7,304 nucleotides of DNA, taken from NCBI GenBank assembly GCA_026387515.1, contig JAPLLP010000348.1, forward strand, positions 1 to 7,304, in the 5' to 3' direction. The stretch's first letter is position 1; every line of letters begins with the position of its first letter. The notes under the pieces are model-generated. The model saw only the letters and a program-made list of their open reading frames with translations, ran no database searches and was not told the origin of the DNA. This DNA is from Candidatus Omnitrophota bacterium. GTDB lineage: Bacteria > Omnitrophota > Koll11 > Gygaellales > Profunditerraquicolaceae. Shown piece after piece: positions 1-5,031 of the stretch. Made by a program: the position numbers and the translations under genes.

Positions 1-707
1 CAATCAATACCTAATTTATCCGTGCTCCCCAGAGAGGTTTCGATAATTCTGGCCTCAATCATTACTTGAGGGATCATTTTATCCAATTCCTTGATTATCC
101 CGCCGATCTTTAAAAGGTTAGACTTAATATCGGTAATAATAACGGTATTGGTCCGGCCTTCCAGCGTGATATTGCCCCGCGGAGAAACTAACTTTTCCAA
201 GGCGGTTTTTATGTCCTGGGCCCGTGAATAATTCAAAACAAAGGTCTGGGTATCTACCGGCTCGGCTACCTCTGCCTCTTGCCTGGCCTTGCGCTGCTGG
301 GAAAGCTTCTCCAAGGAAGAAACCATAATCACTTTATCGTTTAACCATTCATAACCAAAATCCTGGGTCTTGACGATCGTGTCGAGCGCCTTTTCCCACT
401 GCACCCCTACCAGGCGTATCGTAACATTACCCATCACCTCCGGGGTCGCCACGATGTTTATCCCCGACTTATAGGAAATTATTTTAAGCACATTGCGGAT
501 ATCCGCATCCTTAAAATCAAGGGTAACCAGATCATTCGCCGCGGCAATCTGAGGCGGCGTAACAGCCACAGCCGCTTCCGGCGGAACCTCAAGGGCCGCC
601 TGTTTTTTAGCCTCCTTCGGTGTTTGAGCGAATGACGATCCTACAATCAAAAAAACTCCTAAAAAAGCATGCAGCGCCAGTATTTTTGCCTGCTGCCAGT
701 TTTTCAT
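1..707 (-). CDS. pilQ: PilQ-type secretin, N-terminal part (gene runs off the left edge)
   Basis: This is the N-terminal 235 residues of an outer-membrane secretin, the pore through which a type IV pilus leaves the cell. I translated it by hand from the ATG at 707, and the frame stays open to base 1. Residues 1-28 form a signal peptide with a hydrophobic core (about 8-23) and a likely cleavage after Ser-Phe-Ala. A Pro/Ala-rich linker follows. Residues about 61-130 match a secretin/TonB short N-terminal domain (LDFKDADIRNVLKIIS, then GINIV and VTIRL). Residues about 153-211 match a secretin N1/NolW-like domain (FVLNY, GRTNTVIITD). QVMIEARIIE at 214-223 is the usual entry into the secretin core, which lies outside the window. 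AGGAGG at 715-720 is 7 bases upstream, and the ATG overlaps the previous stop as ATGA. A GspD-like secretin is the alternative; the PilM/N/O neighbours favour PilQ. Confidence 0.88.
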   Translation of the reverse strand, partial: MKNWQQAKILALHAFLGVFLIVGSSFAQTPKEAKKQAALEVPPEAAVAVTPPQIAAANDLVTLDFKDADIRNVLKIISYKSGINIVATPEVMGNVTIRLVGVQWEKALDTIVKTQDFGYEWLNDKVIMVSSLEKLSQQRKARQEAEVAEPVDTQTFVLNYSRAQDIKTALEKLVSPRGNITLEGRTNTVIITDIKSNLLKIGGIIKELDKMIPQVMIEARIIETSLGSTDKLGID

Positions 708-1114
708 TCTTCAGCCTCCTTGCTTAATATAACCTCGCGAACCTTATCATCTTTTTTTAGCACGAGCTTATTTTTTTCGATAGCCATGACTTCAAACCCC
801 AATACCCGGTCTCCCACCTTAACCACGTTAGAGTTTACTACCGCAAAACTTACCCCTTTTTCGTCATAGATGATGCCTTCGACTAATATATCATCCGATC
901 TCTTATCCTCAACAGCGTCCAGCTGGACCAAGCGCCCATCCGCAGTAATCAGGGGTATAAAAGGATTGCGTTTGCCCTTCTGGTCATAAGTAAACCTCTC
1001 TTGGGCAAAAACATAACGGCATACGAAAACCACAAGACAAACAAAGAACATTAATATAAATACTGCCCGTTTTGCGTTGGGAGTTTTGCTTTGTGCCTTT
1101 TTATTTTTTGGCAT
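704..1114 (-). CDS. pilP: PilP-like pilus assembly protein (periplasmic link to the secretin)
   Basis: This 136-residue protein has a basic N-terminus, one hydrophobic segment at about 17-36, and a small periplasmic domain. The stretch KRNPFIPLITADGRL resembles the (R/K)-(D/N)-PF-x-PL motif of PilP proteins. It is followed by the short beta-strand pattern of that family (DILVEGIIYDEKG, FAVVNSNVVKVGDRV). PilP normally bridges PilN/PilO in the inner membrane to the PilQ pore. The position between pilO and the secretin is the standard one. Typical PilP is a lipoprotein, but there is no clear lipobox here: the cysteines at 26 and 32 are preceded by bulky residues. It may instead be a membrane-anchored form, or be cleaved after Val-Phe-Ala at about 37. 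The start overlaps pilO by 14 bases and the stop overlaps the secretin start by 4. The family call rests on context and a short motif, so it is moderate. Confidence 0.66.
   Translation of the reverse strand: MPKNKKAQSKTPNAKRAVFILMFFVCLVVFVCRYVFAQERFTYDQKGKRNPFIPLITADGRLVQLDAVEDKRSDDILVEGIIYDEKGVSFAVVNSNVVKVGDRVLGFEVMAIEKNKLVLKKDDKVREVILSKEAEE
715..720 (-). promoter_or_regulatory. Ribosome binding site of the secretin gene
   Basis: The minus strand reads AGGAGG here, a perfect Shine-Dalgarno, 7 bases before the ATG at 707. It lies inside the last codons of the upstream pilP-like gene. It fixes the secretin start and suggests that the secretin can initiate strongly by itself as well as by coupling at the ATGA junction. 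Confidence 0.8.
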
Positions 1115-1706
1115 ATACCTTAAGAACTAAAGTGATTTTTTCCCGGTAAATATCCTGCGGGTCGGATGCTATGCGCATATTCGAAACGTTAACATTAGCT
1201 ACTGTACTCTCTAATTCGTTAAGAAACTTACCCAGGGCATGATAGTCCCCGTAAAGCTCAAGATTAATCACCAGGCCGATAAATTTCCCTGCCGGGCCGG
1301 GTTCCTTTGGCCCGACATTTATCTGCATCAGCTTAAGATTGTTATTGTTGACAACGGTAGAAACCAACTCAAGCAATACCGGTTGCTCAGCTTGATAAAA
1401 TGTTCTCTTGGGCTTAAAATAGTCTTTGCCAAAAGCGGACTGTTTCTGCTCGAAATCCTTGATAATCAATAGGTTCTTGTTTAGATATTCCCGGCCGAGG
1501 ACAATCCTAGTTATTTTTTTTGCCGCATTCCTCAACGCCACTATCTGAGGCACTAATAAAAACCTAGTATCAATAAAAAGAAAAAGGGCAACGCAAAAAC
1601 AAAATAAAATAAGCTTCTTATTATCCTGGATTATCGTTTCCCGCAAGCGGTAAACCTGCGCGAAGACCTTATCCTTTAGAAGCCCTATATCAAAAACCTT
1701 TTTCAT
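1101..1706 (-). CDS. pilO: PilO-like inner-membrane pilus assembly protein
   Basis: This 201-residue protein has a short cytoplasmic N-terminus, one transmembrane helix at about 32-47 (KLILFCFCVALFLFIDTRF) and a periplasmic part. That part starts with a helical, coiled-coil-like stretch and ends in a ferredoxin-like alpha/beta domain, with strands such as LKLMQINVG, GLVINLELYGDYHALGKFL and ITLVLKVYAKK. The GDYHALGKFLNELE motif is typical of PilO, which pairs with PilN to form the periplasmic ring of the alignment complex. The start codon overlaps the pilN stop as ATGA, with GAGG a few bases upstream. GspM of type II secretion has a similar layout, but a separate PilN next door favours PilO. 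Confidence 0.8.
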   Translation of the reverse strand: MKKVFDIGLLKDKVFAQVYRLRETIIQDNKKLILFCFCVALFLFIDTRFLLVPQIVALRNAAKKITRIVLGREYLNKNLLIIKDFEQKQSAFGKDYFKPKRTFYQAEQPVLLELVSTVVNNNNLKLMQINVGPKEPGPAGKFIGLVINLELYGDYHALGKFLNELESTVANVNVSNMRIASDPQDIYREKITLVLKVYAKK

Positions 1707-2269
1707 CGAGTCCTCAAAATACCTTGCAGACTAAAATCCACCACATCATAAGTAACAATAACTCTTCTCTTAAGCGGCCCGGGCTCCAACGAAACAAAAT
1801 CCCTATAAAAATTGGAGTCTTTTTTCAGGGCGTCGAGATATGAATTCATCAGGCCGACTTCATTTTTTTGTAAAGAAATTATTGAGCCTCGCAATTGAAA
1901 ATTCTTGTCGTTAAATATAAGCTCTTTTAACCAGATCCCGCCGGGAAGATCACTACTCAAACAACTCAACTTCTCCGACCAGCTTATTGCCGGACCAGAC
2001 TGGCCTGTTAGGTAGTCGTCCTGAAATAAATACCCATATTCCTGCTTGAAATTATCCACCTTCTTTAGCAATGGCTCCTGCTGTTGCCAGGCGACAGTTT
2101 CGATCCCCAGCCTAAATTCGCGGACGACAAAAACAAACCCCAGCAAAATATGCAATACTAGTAACGCAGCCAACAAGCCAGCGGATACATATACTGCGTA
2201 ATCCCGCGGAGTTAAAGTTACGTTGTTACGCGCCTTTAATTCTTCTGGTAATAGGTTTATCTGTATCAT
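1703..2269 (-). CDS. pilN: PilN, inner-membrane pilus assembly protein
   Basis: This 188-residue bitopic membrane protein begins MIQINLLPEELKAR. That is the conserved cytoplasmic PilN peptide (INLLP) that inserts into a groove of PilM and recruits it to the membrane. A transmembrane helix covers about 27-50 (VSAGLLAALLVLHILLGFVFVV). The periplasmic remainder ends in a small alpha/beta domain with GGIWLKELIFNDKNFQLRGS and VIVTYDVVDFSL, as in other PilN proteins. Its ATG directly follows the pilM stop (TAAATG, no gap) and its stop overlaps pilO. With little sign of a strong Shine-Dalgarno, translation probably depends on coupling to pilM, which suits a fixed stoichiometry. Confidence 0.9.
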   Translation of the reverse strand: MIQINLLPEELKARNNVTLTPRDYAVYVSAGLLAALLVLHILLGFVFVVREFRLGIETVAWQQQEPLLKKVDNFKQEYGYLFQDDYLTGQSGPAISWSEKLSCLSSDLPGGIWLKELIFNDKNFQLRGSIISLQKNEVGLMNSYLDALKKDSNFYRDFVSLEPGPLKRRVIVTYDVVDFSLQGILRTR

Positions 2270-3286
2270 TTAACGTAAGGCCAAACCCACGGCTACCGCC
2301 AATTGCGAAGCTATAGATTTTAGGTTTTGCGCGTCTAATTCTGCGCCGAAAATTATCTTTCGCAGTGGATCCCAAAAATCAACTTCTATCCCCAGCATAT
2401 TAGCCAGGGTATCTTTAAAACCCGGTAATTTGGTACCCGCGCCGCTTAAGAATATTTTACCTACGGTAGAGGCATTCTGGCTCTCATAATAATCAAATGA
2501 CGTCCTTATTTCCCTGGACAACGAAGAAACCACTGATTCGGTCGCTGCCAATAAGCCTGAGGCCTGAGCCGGATCATATTTAAGTTTCTCCGCTTCTGCC
2601 TGCGCGAAATCCAGGTGCAGCAATTCCTGTAATTTCTCTGTAAAATTATCTCCGCCCAGATGTATATCCCGGTTTAACCCGGGAAGCAGCTCGTCGACAA
2701 TACTAAGATTGGTAGTCTTATTTCCAACATTTAGCAACGCCAGGGTCTTGGCGGAAGCCTTATCTTCGGAATAATTAAATAAAAAAGCATTTATCATGCT
2801 AAGGGAATCAACATCTATAAGATTAACCCTTAACCCGGGGCTTTCAAACAATTTTAGGCGCGAGTTTATAAAATCCTTCTTTACCGCACACACCAACACC
2901 AACATCTTATTATCCGCCAGATCCGTCCTTAAAATATGCGCATCCAGATACACCTCGTTTATATCAAAAGGTATGTGTTTTTGAACCTCAAATTTGAGGG
3001 ATTGATTCAATTCCTCCGGCTGCATCTTCGGAAAGACCACATATCTGGTAACTACTGCGCTTCCGGACACAGAAATATTAACTCTGTCAAACTTGTATTT
3101 CTCGGCCAGATCTTTTACGACCTCCGCGAGCGGCTTCCGGTAACCGGCTACCTCGCATGCCACAAGCTCAACCGTTTCTTTAAGAAACCTCAATTTAATT
3201 AGTTTTGCCGAGGAAGTTCCGATATCTAAACCCACACTAAACCGGGGTTTTAAAAAGCGGGATCTTATGCCTTCTAAATTTATCAT
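2270..3286 (-). CDS. pilM: PilM, actin-like ATP-binding pilus assembly protein
   Basis: This cytoplasmic protein has the FtsA/actin fold and docks on PilN beneath the membrane. I take the ATG at 3286 (338 residues) and not the longer frame from 3364. The 3286 start forms an ATGA overlap with the preceding gene, and the extra 26 residues are out of keeping with the family. The phosphate-1 motif is GLDIGTSSAKLIKL at 19-32. A SHS2-like insert follows, with VVFPKMQPEELNQSLKFEVQKHIPF-type sequence from about 83 to 107. The phosphate-2 region is LLNVGNKTTNLSIV at 184-197, and the adenosine motif is LSGAGTKLPGF at 280-290. In phosphate-2 an Asn (186) stands where Asp is usual, a mild oddity that might affect nucleotide handling. 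The next gene, pilN, starts immediately after the stop. Confidence 0.92.
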   Translation of the reverse strand: MINLEGIRSRFLKPRFSVGLDIGTSSAKLIKLRFLKETVELVACEVAGYRKPLAEVVKDLAEKYKFDRVNISVSGSAVVTRYVVFPKMQPEELNQSLKFEVQKHIPFDINEVYLDAHILRTDLADNKMLVLVCAVKKDFINSRLKLFESPGLRVNLIDVDSLSMINAFLFNYSEDKASAKTLALLNVGNKTTNLSIVDELLPGLNRDIHLGGDNFTEKLQELLHLDFAQAEAEKLKYDPAQASGLLAATESVVSSLSREIRTSFDYYESQNASTVGKIFLSGAGTKLPGFKDTLANMLGIEVDFWDPLRKIIFGAELDAQNLKSIASQLAVAVGLALR

Positions 3287-3699
3287 TCTTTTTTCAGGCA
3301 GCTTTCTTGGGTTATCGATCCGCCGGTGGTAACCGTGTAAACTAACAGCCCGGTTAGGCCGCATTTAGCAGGTACGACAACACAACGGTATCCCGAACTA
3401 TCCAAACGCGGGCAGGTATAAACATATCCTTTAAAATATGTTAAAGCGGAATAATCGCGATCCAGATAAGCGGGCACGGTTAAAGTCAGAGGCGCGAGGC
3501 GATCCGGGAAGACATTGTGGTTATCCTTGGCATAATTCTCAAGGGCCGTAGAGATCAATTTTAGGGTGGTCAAAGAATCAGCCTGATTGCGTAAAATGCT
3601 TATGCGCATAACCTGCTCTAAACCAACACGCAAGAGAAACGCGCACAGTGCAATAACAATCATTATGGTTACAAAACTCCGGGCTTGGTTATTTTTCAT
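3283..3699 (-). CDS. Degenerate pilin-like protein, first gene of the pilMNOPQ operon
   Basis: This 138-residue protein has one N-terminal hydrophobic helix (about 9-30) and a C-terminal half clearly related to the two major pilins nearby. LKLISTALENYAKDN matches the end of the pilin helix. FPDRLAPLT with PAYLD matches YPANLAALS with PPYID, and GYVYTCPRLDSSGYRC matches the Tyr-Cys strand region. The prepilin signal is broken: alignment on IMIV puts Ala at -1, where the peptidase needs Gly, Arg at +1 in place of Phe, and Thr in place of Glu at +5. It is probably an uncleaved, membrane-anchored relative of pilins or minor pilins. It has five cysteines (19, 96, 106, 113, 134). The stop overlaps pilM by ATGA, so it is coupled to the assembly genes. 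The Shine-Dalgarno is weak (AGGTG, 10 bases away) and lies in a repeat. The start is well placed, with no better one upstream. Confidence 0.82.
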   Translation of the reverse strand: MKNNQARSFVTIMIVIALCAFLLRVGLEQVMRISILRNQADSLTTLKLISTALENYAKDNHNVFPDRLAPLTLTVPAYLDRDYSALTYFKGYVYTCPRLDSSGYRCVVVPAKCGLTGLLVYTVTTGGSITQESCLKKE

Positions 3700-3743
3700 A
3701 GTAGATGAACACCTATGGCCAGGCGCCTATTAGCGCGGGGTGT
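3694..3743 (-). repeat. Element C: degenerate copy of the ACACCCCGCGC repeat, reaching a start codon
   Basis: Read on the minus strand, this copy starts ACACCCCGCGCTAA (from 3743), has the self-complementary AGGCGCCT at 3721-3728, and ends GGTGTTCATCTACTATGAAA. The last bases are the first codons of the pilin-like gene. Both ends match element A: the same ACACCCCGCGCTAA start and GGTGTTCAT(C)TACTATGAAA finish. The middle is shorter, and only ACACC/GGTGT remain as pairing arms. The leader and ribosome-binding region of the pilin-like gene therefore consist of this repeat. Confidence 0.75.
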
Positions 3744-3747
3744 TATA

Positions 3748-3768
3748 ACCTCTTCATAATAAAGAGGT
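3748..3768. promoter_or_regulatory. Perfect 7-bp palindrome, possible operator or leader hairpin
   Basis: ACCTCTT and AAGAGGT flank a 7-base spacer as a perfect inverted repeat in an AT-rich stretch. No T-run follows on the minus strand, so it does not look like a terminator. It falls roughly 7-27 bases downstream of the start site predicted for the candidate promoter at 3782-3809. A repressor site or a 5' leader hairpin both fit; nothing in the sequence decides between them. Confidence 0.4.
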
Positions 3769-3781
3769 AAATATATTTATT

Positions 3782-3809
3782 ATTTTAACACAAATATCTG
3801 TTAGCGCAA
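3782..3809 (-). promoter_or_regulatory. Candidate promoter of the pilin-like/pilMNOPQ operon
   Basis: On the minus strand TTGCGC (3809-3804) lies 16 bases before TAAAAT (3787-3782). The -10 is 5/6 to consensus and carries the extended TG one base upstream (TGTTAAAAT). The -35 is poor (TTG only). It sits just beyond the terminator that closes the second pilin gene and about 85 bases before the pilin-like gene, where an operon promoter is needed. This is an extended -10 candidate, not proven. Confidence 0.45.
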
Positions 3810-3810
3810 G

Positions 3811-3839
3811 AAAAAAGGGGACATCCTAAAAATGCCCCC
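3811..3839 (-). terminator. Rho-independent terminator after the second pilin gene
   Basis: The minus-strand transcript reads GGGGGCAT, a 7-base loop, ATGTCCCC and then TTTTTT. The stem is 8 bp with one G-U pair and is followed directly by six T. It lies about 120 bases after the stop of the second pilin gene, with repeat element A between, and separates that gene from the assembly operon. Confidence 0.8.
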
Positions 3840-3847
3840 AATCAAGG

Positions 3848-3938
3848 TTTCATAGTAATGAACACCCGCGCAAATTCCCCCGCAGGGGACACTGGCCCAA
3901 ATCCTATTTGGGCCAGGTAGCCGCTTAGCGCGGGGTGT
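3848..3938 (-). repeat. Element A: long structured copy of the ACACCCCGCGC repeat
   Basis: The outer arms are GCGCGGGGTGT (3928-3938) and ACACCCGCGC (3862-3871), which pair except for one bulged G. Inside are two hairpins: TCCCC-CGCA-GGGGA at 3876-3889, and a perfect 11-bp stem, CTGGCCCAAAT (3892-3902) with ATTTGGGCCAG (3906-3916), around a 3-base loop. The whole can fold as a closed branched structure in RNA or as a cruciform in DNA. The minus-strand tail GGTGTTCATTACTATGAAA repeats the leader and start of the pilin-like gene (element C). The core AAATAGGATTT recurs in element B. There is no coding frame and no transposase nearby. It lies in the 3' untranslated region of the second pilin gene. 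Confidence 0.8.
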
Positions 3939-3958
3939 CTATTAATCATTTCTCGTGA

Positions 3959-4372
3959 TTATATAGGCGCGCCGTTGGCGTCGTTAAGCCTTAATACCCC
4001 ACTCTCGTCAATAAAGAATGTCCTTATCCCGGTAACATTAGCCGTGACCGGTGCAGCTATGCAGGTATACTGATTTGCATTTACCAGGCTATAGGTAAAA
4101 CTATACCCCTGCTTTGCCCCTGCACCCAAAGTCGCATCAATATACGGAGGATTAGCCCCGGATAAAGCAGCCAGGTTGGCAGGATAGGTATTGTTCATCG
4201 CGCGAAAACTTTCGCAGGCAGTGCTTATAACTCTTAATGAAACAAGCGCCGCAGATTCATTAGCAGATAGCCTGGGACGCAGCAAGTTCGGTATAGCGAT
4301 GGCAGCCAATAAAGCGATGATCGCCACTACTATCATGATTTCAACGAGGGTAAAACCTCTATTCTTTATCAT
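3959..4372 (-). CDS. Type IV major pilin, second copy
   Basis: This 137-residue prepilin has the leader MIKNRG and a type III signal: cleavage is expected after Gly6, followed by FTLVEIMIVVAIIALLAAIAIP with Glu at mature position 5. The mature protein is 131 residues with two cysteines (53 and 104) that could form the pilin disulfide. It is a paralogue of the gene at 4511-4921, with 16 differences in 131 residues and no gaps. Differences cluster just after the conserved helix (about residues 32-50) and in the last 30 residues. An in-frame stop (TAA) lies two codons before the ATG at 4372, so the start is fixed. AATCCTAT, immediately upstream, is not a Shine-Dalgarno. The strong terminator at 4449-4488 lies between this gene and the first pilin, and I see no clear promoter. 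Expression may be low or conditional. It may serve as an alternative or minor subunit, or as a sequence reservoir. Confidence 0.92.
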   Translation of the reverse strand: MIKNRGFTLVEIMIVVAIIALLAAIAIPNLLRPRLSANESAALVSLRVISTACESFRAMNNTYPANLAALSGANPPYIDATLGAGAKQGYSFTYSLVNANQYTCIAAPVTANVTGIRTFFIDESGVLRLNDANGAPI

Positions 4373-4435
4373 ATAGGATTAACGAGTGGCCCTTTACGAA
4401 CTAACACCCCGCGCAGATAGGATTTACGCGGGTGT
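4371..4435 (+). repeat. Element B: short inverted copy of the repeat, plus a half copy touching the pilin start
   Basis: On the plus strand ACACCCCGCG (4404-4413) and CGCGGGTGT (4427-4435) form inverted arms around the core AGATAGGATTTA. Element A has the same arms and core (AAATAGGATTT) when read on the minus strand, so B is inverted relative to A and lacks A's inner stems. A further partial copy, ATATAGGATTAACG at 4371-4384, matches B's core and right side (AGATAGGATTTACG at 4415-4428). It abuts the start codon of the second pilin gene. The 76-base spacer between terminator and gene is thus largely built from this repeat. Confidence 0.72.
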
Positions 4436-4448
4436 ACCCTTGCTGGGC

Positions 4449-4488
4449 AAAAAAGAGGCAATGATAATCTTTACCATTGCCTCTTTTT
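4449..4488 (-). terminator. Strong rho-independent terminator after the first pilin gene
   Basis: AAAAAGAGGCAATG (4450-4463) and CATTGCCTCTTTTT (4475-4488) are perfectly complementary over 14 bp around an 11-base loop. The minus-strand transcript ends in six T after the GC-containing stem. It begins about 22 bases after the pilin stop and should end a monocistronic pilin transcript. The symmetric A and T runs would let it work in both directions. Confidence 0.92.
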
Positions 4489-4510
4489 ATTAAATAAGTA
4501 GCATCTACTA

Positions 4511-4921
4511 TTATATAGGTGCGCCGGTGGCGTCGGTAAGTCTTAATACCCCACTCTCGTCAACAAAGAATATCCTACTACCGGTAACATTAGCCGTGAC
4601 CGGTGCAGCTGTGCAGGTATACTGATTCGCATTTACCAAGGCATAGGTAAAACTATACCCCTGCTTTGCCCCTGCACCTAAAGTCGCATCAATATACGGA
4701 GGATTAGCCCCGGATAAAGCAGCCAGGTTGGCAGGATAGGAATTGTTCGCAGCGCGGAAACTTTCGCAGGCAGTGCTTACAGTACGCAGAGCCGCGATAG
4801 CTGCTGACTCATTGGCGTTCAAGCGTGCGCGCAGCAAGTTCGGTATAGCGATGGCAGCCAATAAAGCGATGATCGCCACTACTATCATGATTTCAACGAG
4901 CGTAAAACCTTTTTTGGTCAT
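4511..4921 (-). CDS. pilA: Type IV major pilin, first copy
   Basis: This is the likely main structural subunit of the pilus: a 136-residue prepilin with leader MTKKG and processing expected between Gly5 and Phe6. The helix is FTLVEIMIVVAIIALLAAIAIP, with the Glu5 needed for assembly and methylation. The 131-residue mature protein is short for a type IVa pilin. Cysteines at 52 and 103 may bond. The C-terminal domain is small and rich in Ala, Asn, Thr and Tyr, and ends DESGVLRLTDATGAPI. Expression signals are those of a strongly expressed single gene: a near-consensus promoter at 5039-5067, a leader of about 110 bases, GGAGGT 7 bases before the ATG, and a strong terminator. A type II secretion pseudopilin (GspG-like) is possible from the helix alone. 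The pilMNO and secretin neighbours favour a pilus. Its paralogue follows at once. Confidence 0.92.
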   Translation of the reverse strand: MTKKGFTLVEIMIVVAIIALLAAIAIPNLLRARLNANESAAIAALRTVSTACESFRAANNSYPANLAALSGANPPYIDATLGAGAKQGYSFTYALVNANQYTCTAAPVTANVTGSRIFFVDESGVLRLTDATGAPI

Positions 4922-4928
4922 TCTGTAG

Positions 4929-4935
4929 ACCTCCT
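4929..4935 (-). promoter_or_regulatory. Ribosome binding site of the first pilin gene
   Basis: The minus strand reads AGGAGGT, a full Shine-Dalgarno, with 7 bases to the ATG at 4921. AAGG just upstream adds purines. It contrasts with the second pilin gene, which has no comparable site. Confidence 0.88.
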
Positions 4936-4939
4936 TCCT

Positions 4940-5031
4940 TAGGTAGAATTAACTTTTACGCACTATTTTCTTTGTAGGCTATTTTATGAAACCTTTGACT
5001 TGTATGTGGTTACCTAGTGCGTGGTTACCTA
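4940..5031 (-). promoter_or_regulatory. Pilin mRNA leader with two nested long-range stems
   Basis: In the transcript UAGGUA (5031-5026) can pair with UACCUA (4945-4940). Nested inside, ACGCACUA (5022-5015) is perfectly complementary to UAGUGCGU (4965-4958). The two stems are compatible, begin within a few bases of the predicted RNA start and end 4 bases before the AGGAGG, which they leave open. A 5' hairpin of this kind can protect an abundant mRNA from decay, or could respond to a protein or ligand. I do not recognise a known riboswitch; the c-di-GMP consensus is not visible. This is inferred from complementarity only. Confidence 0.45.

Noticed and set aside
3287..3364. N-terminal extension of pilM by 26 residues from the ATG at 3364
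   Set aside because: It would overlap the pilin-like gene by 82 bases and adds a basic stretch not usual before the FSVGLDIGTSSAK motif. The ATG at 3286 gives the ATGA junction seen elsewhere in this operon.
4191..4376. Plus-strand frames of about 61 residues inside both pilin genes
   Set aside because: They occur at the same place in both copies only because the pilin genes are paralogous, lie wholly antisense to conserved pilin codons, and have no ribosome site.
4373..4448. A sigma-70 promoter for the second pilin (TTGCCC near 4448, GTAAAT near 4424)
   Set aside because: The -10 matches poorly, the -35 overlaps the terminator T-run, and the match is no better than expected by chance.
4449..4488. 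The 14-bp inverted repeat as end of a mobile element
   Set aside because: The stem followed by a T-run just after a gene stop is a standard intrinsic terminator and shares no sequence with the ACACCCCGCGC elements.
4511..4921. Conductive (nanowire) pilin
   Set aside because: Although the pilin is short, aromatic residues make up only about 10 of 131 mature positions with large aromatic-free stretches, below what is usually proposed for conductive pilins.
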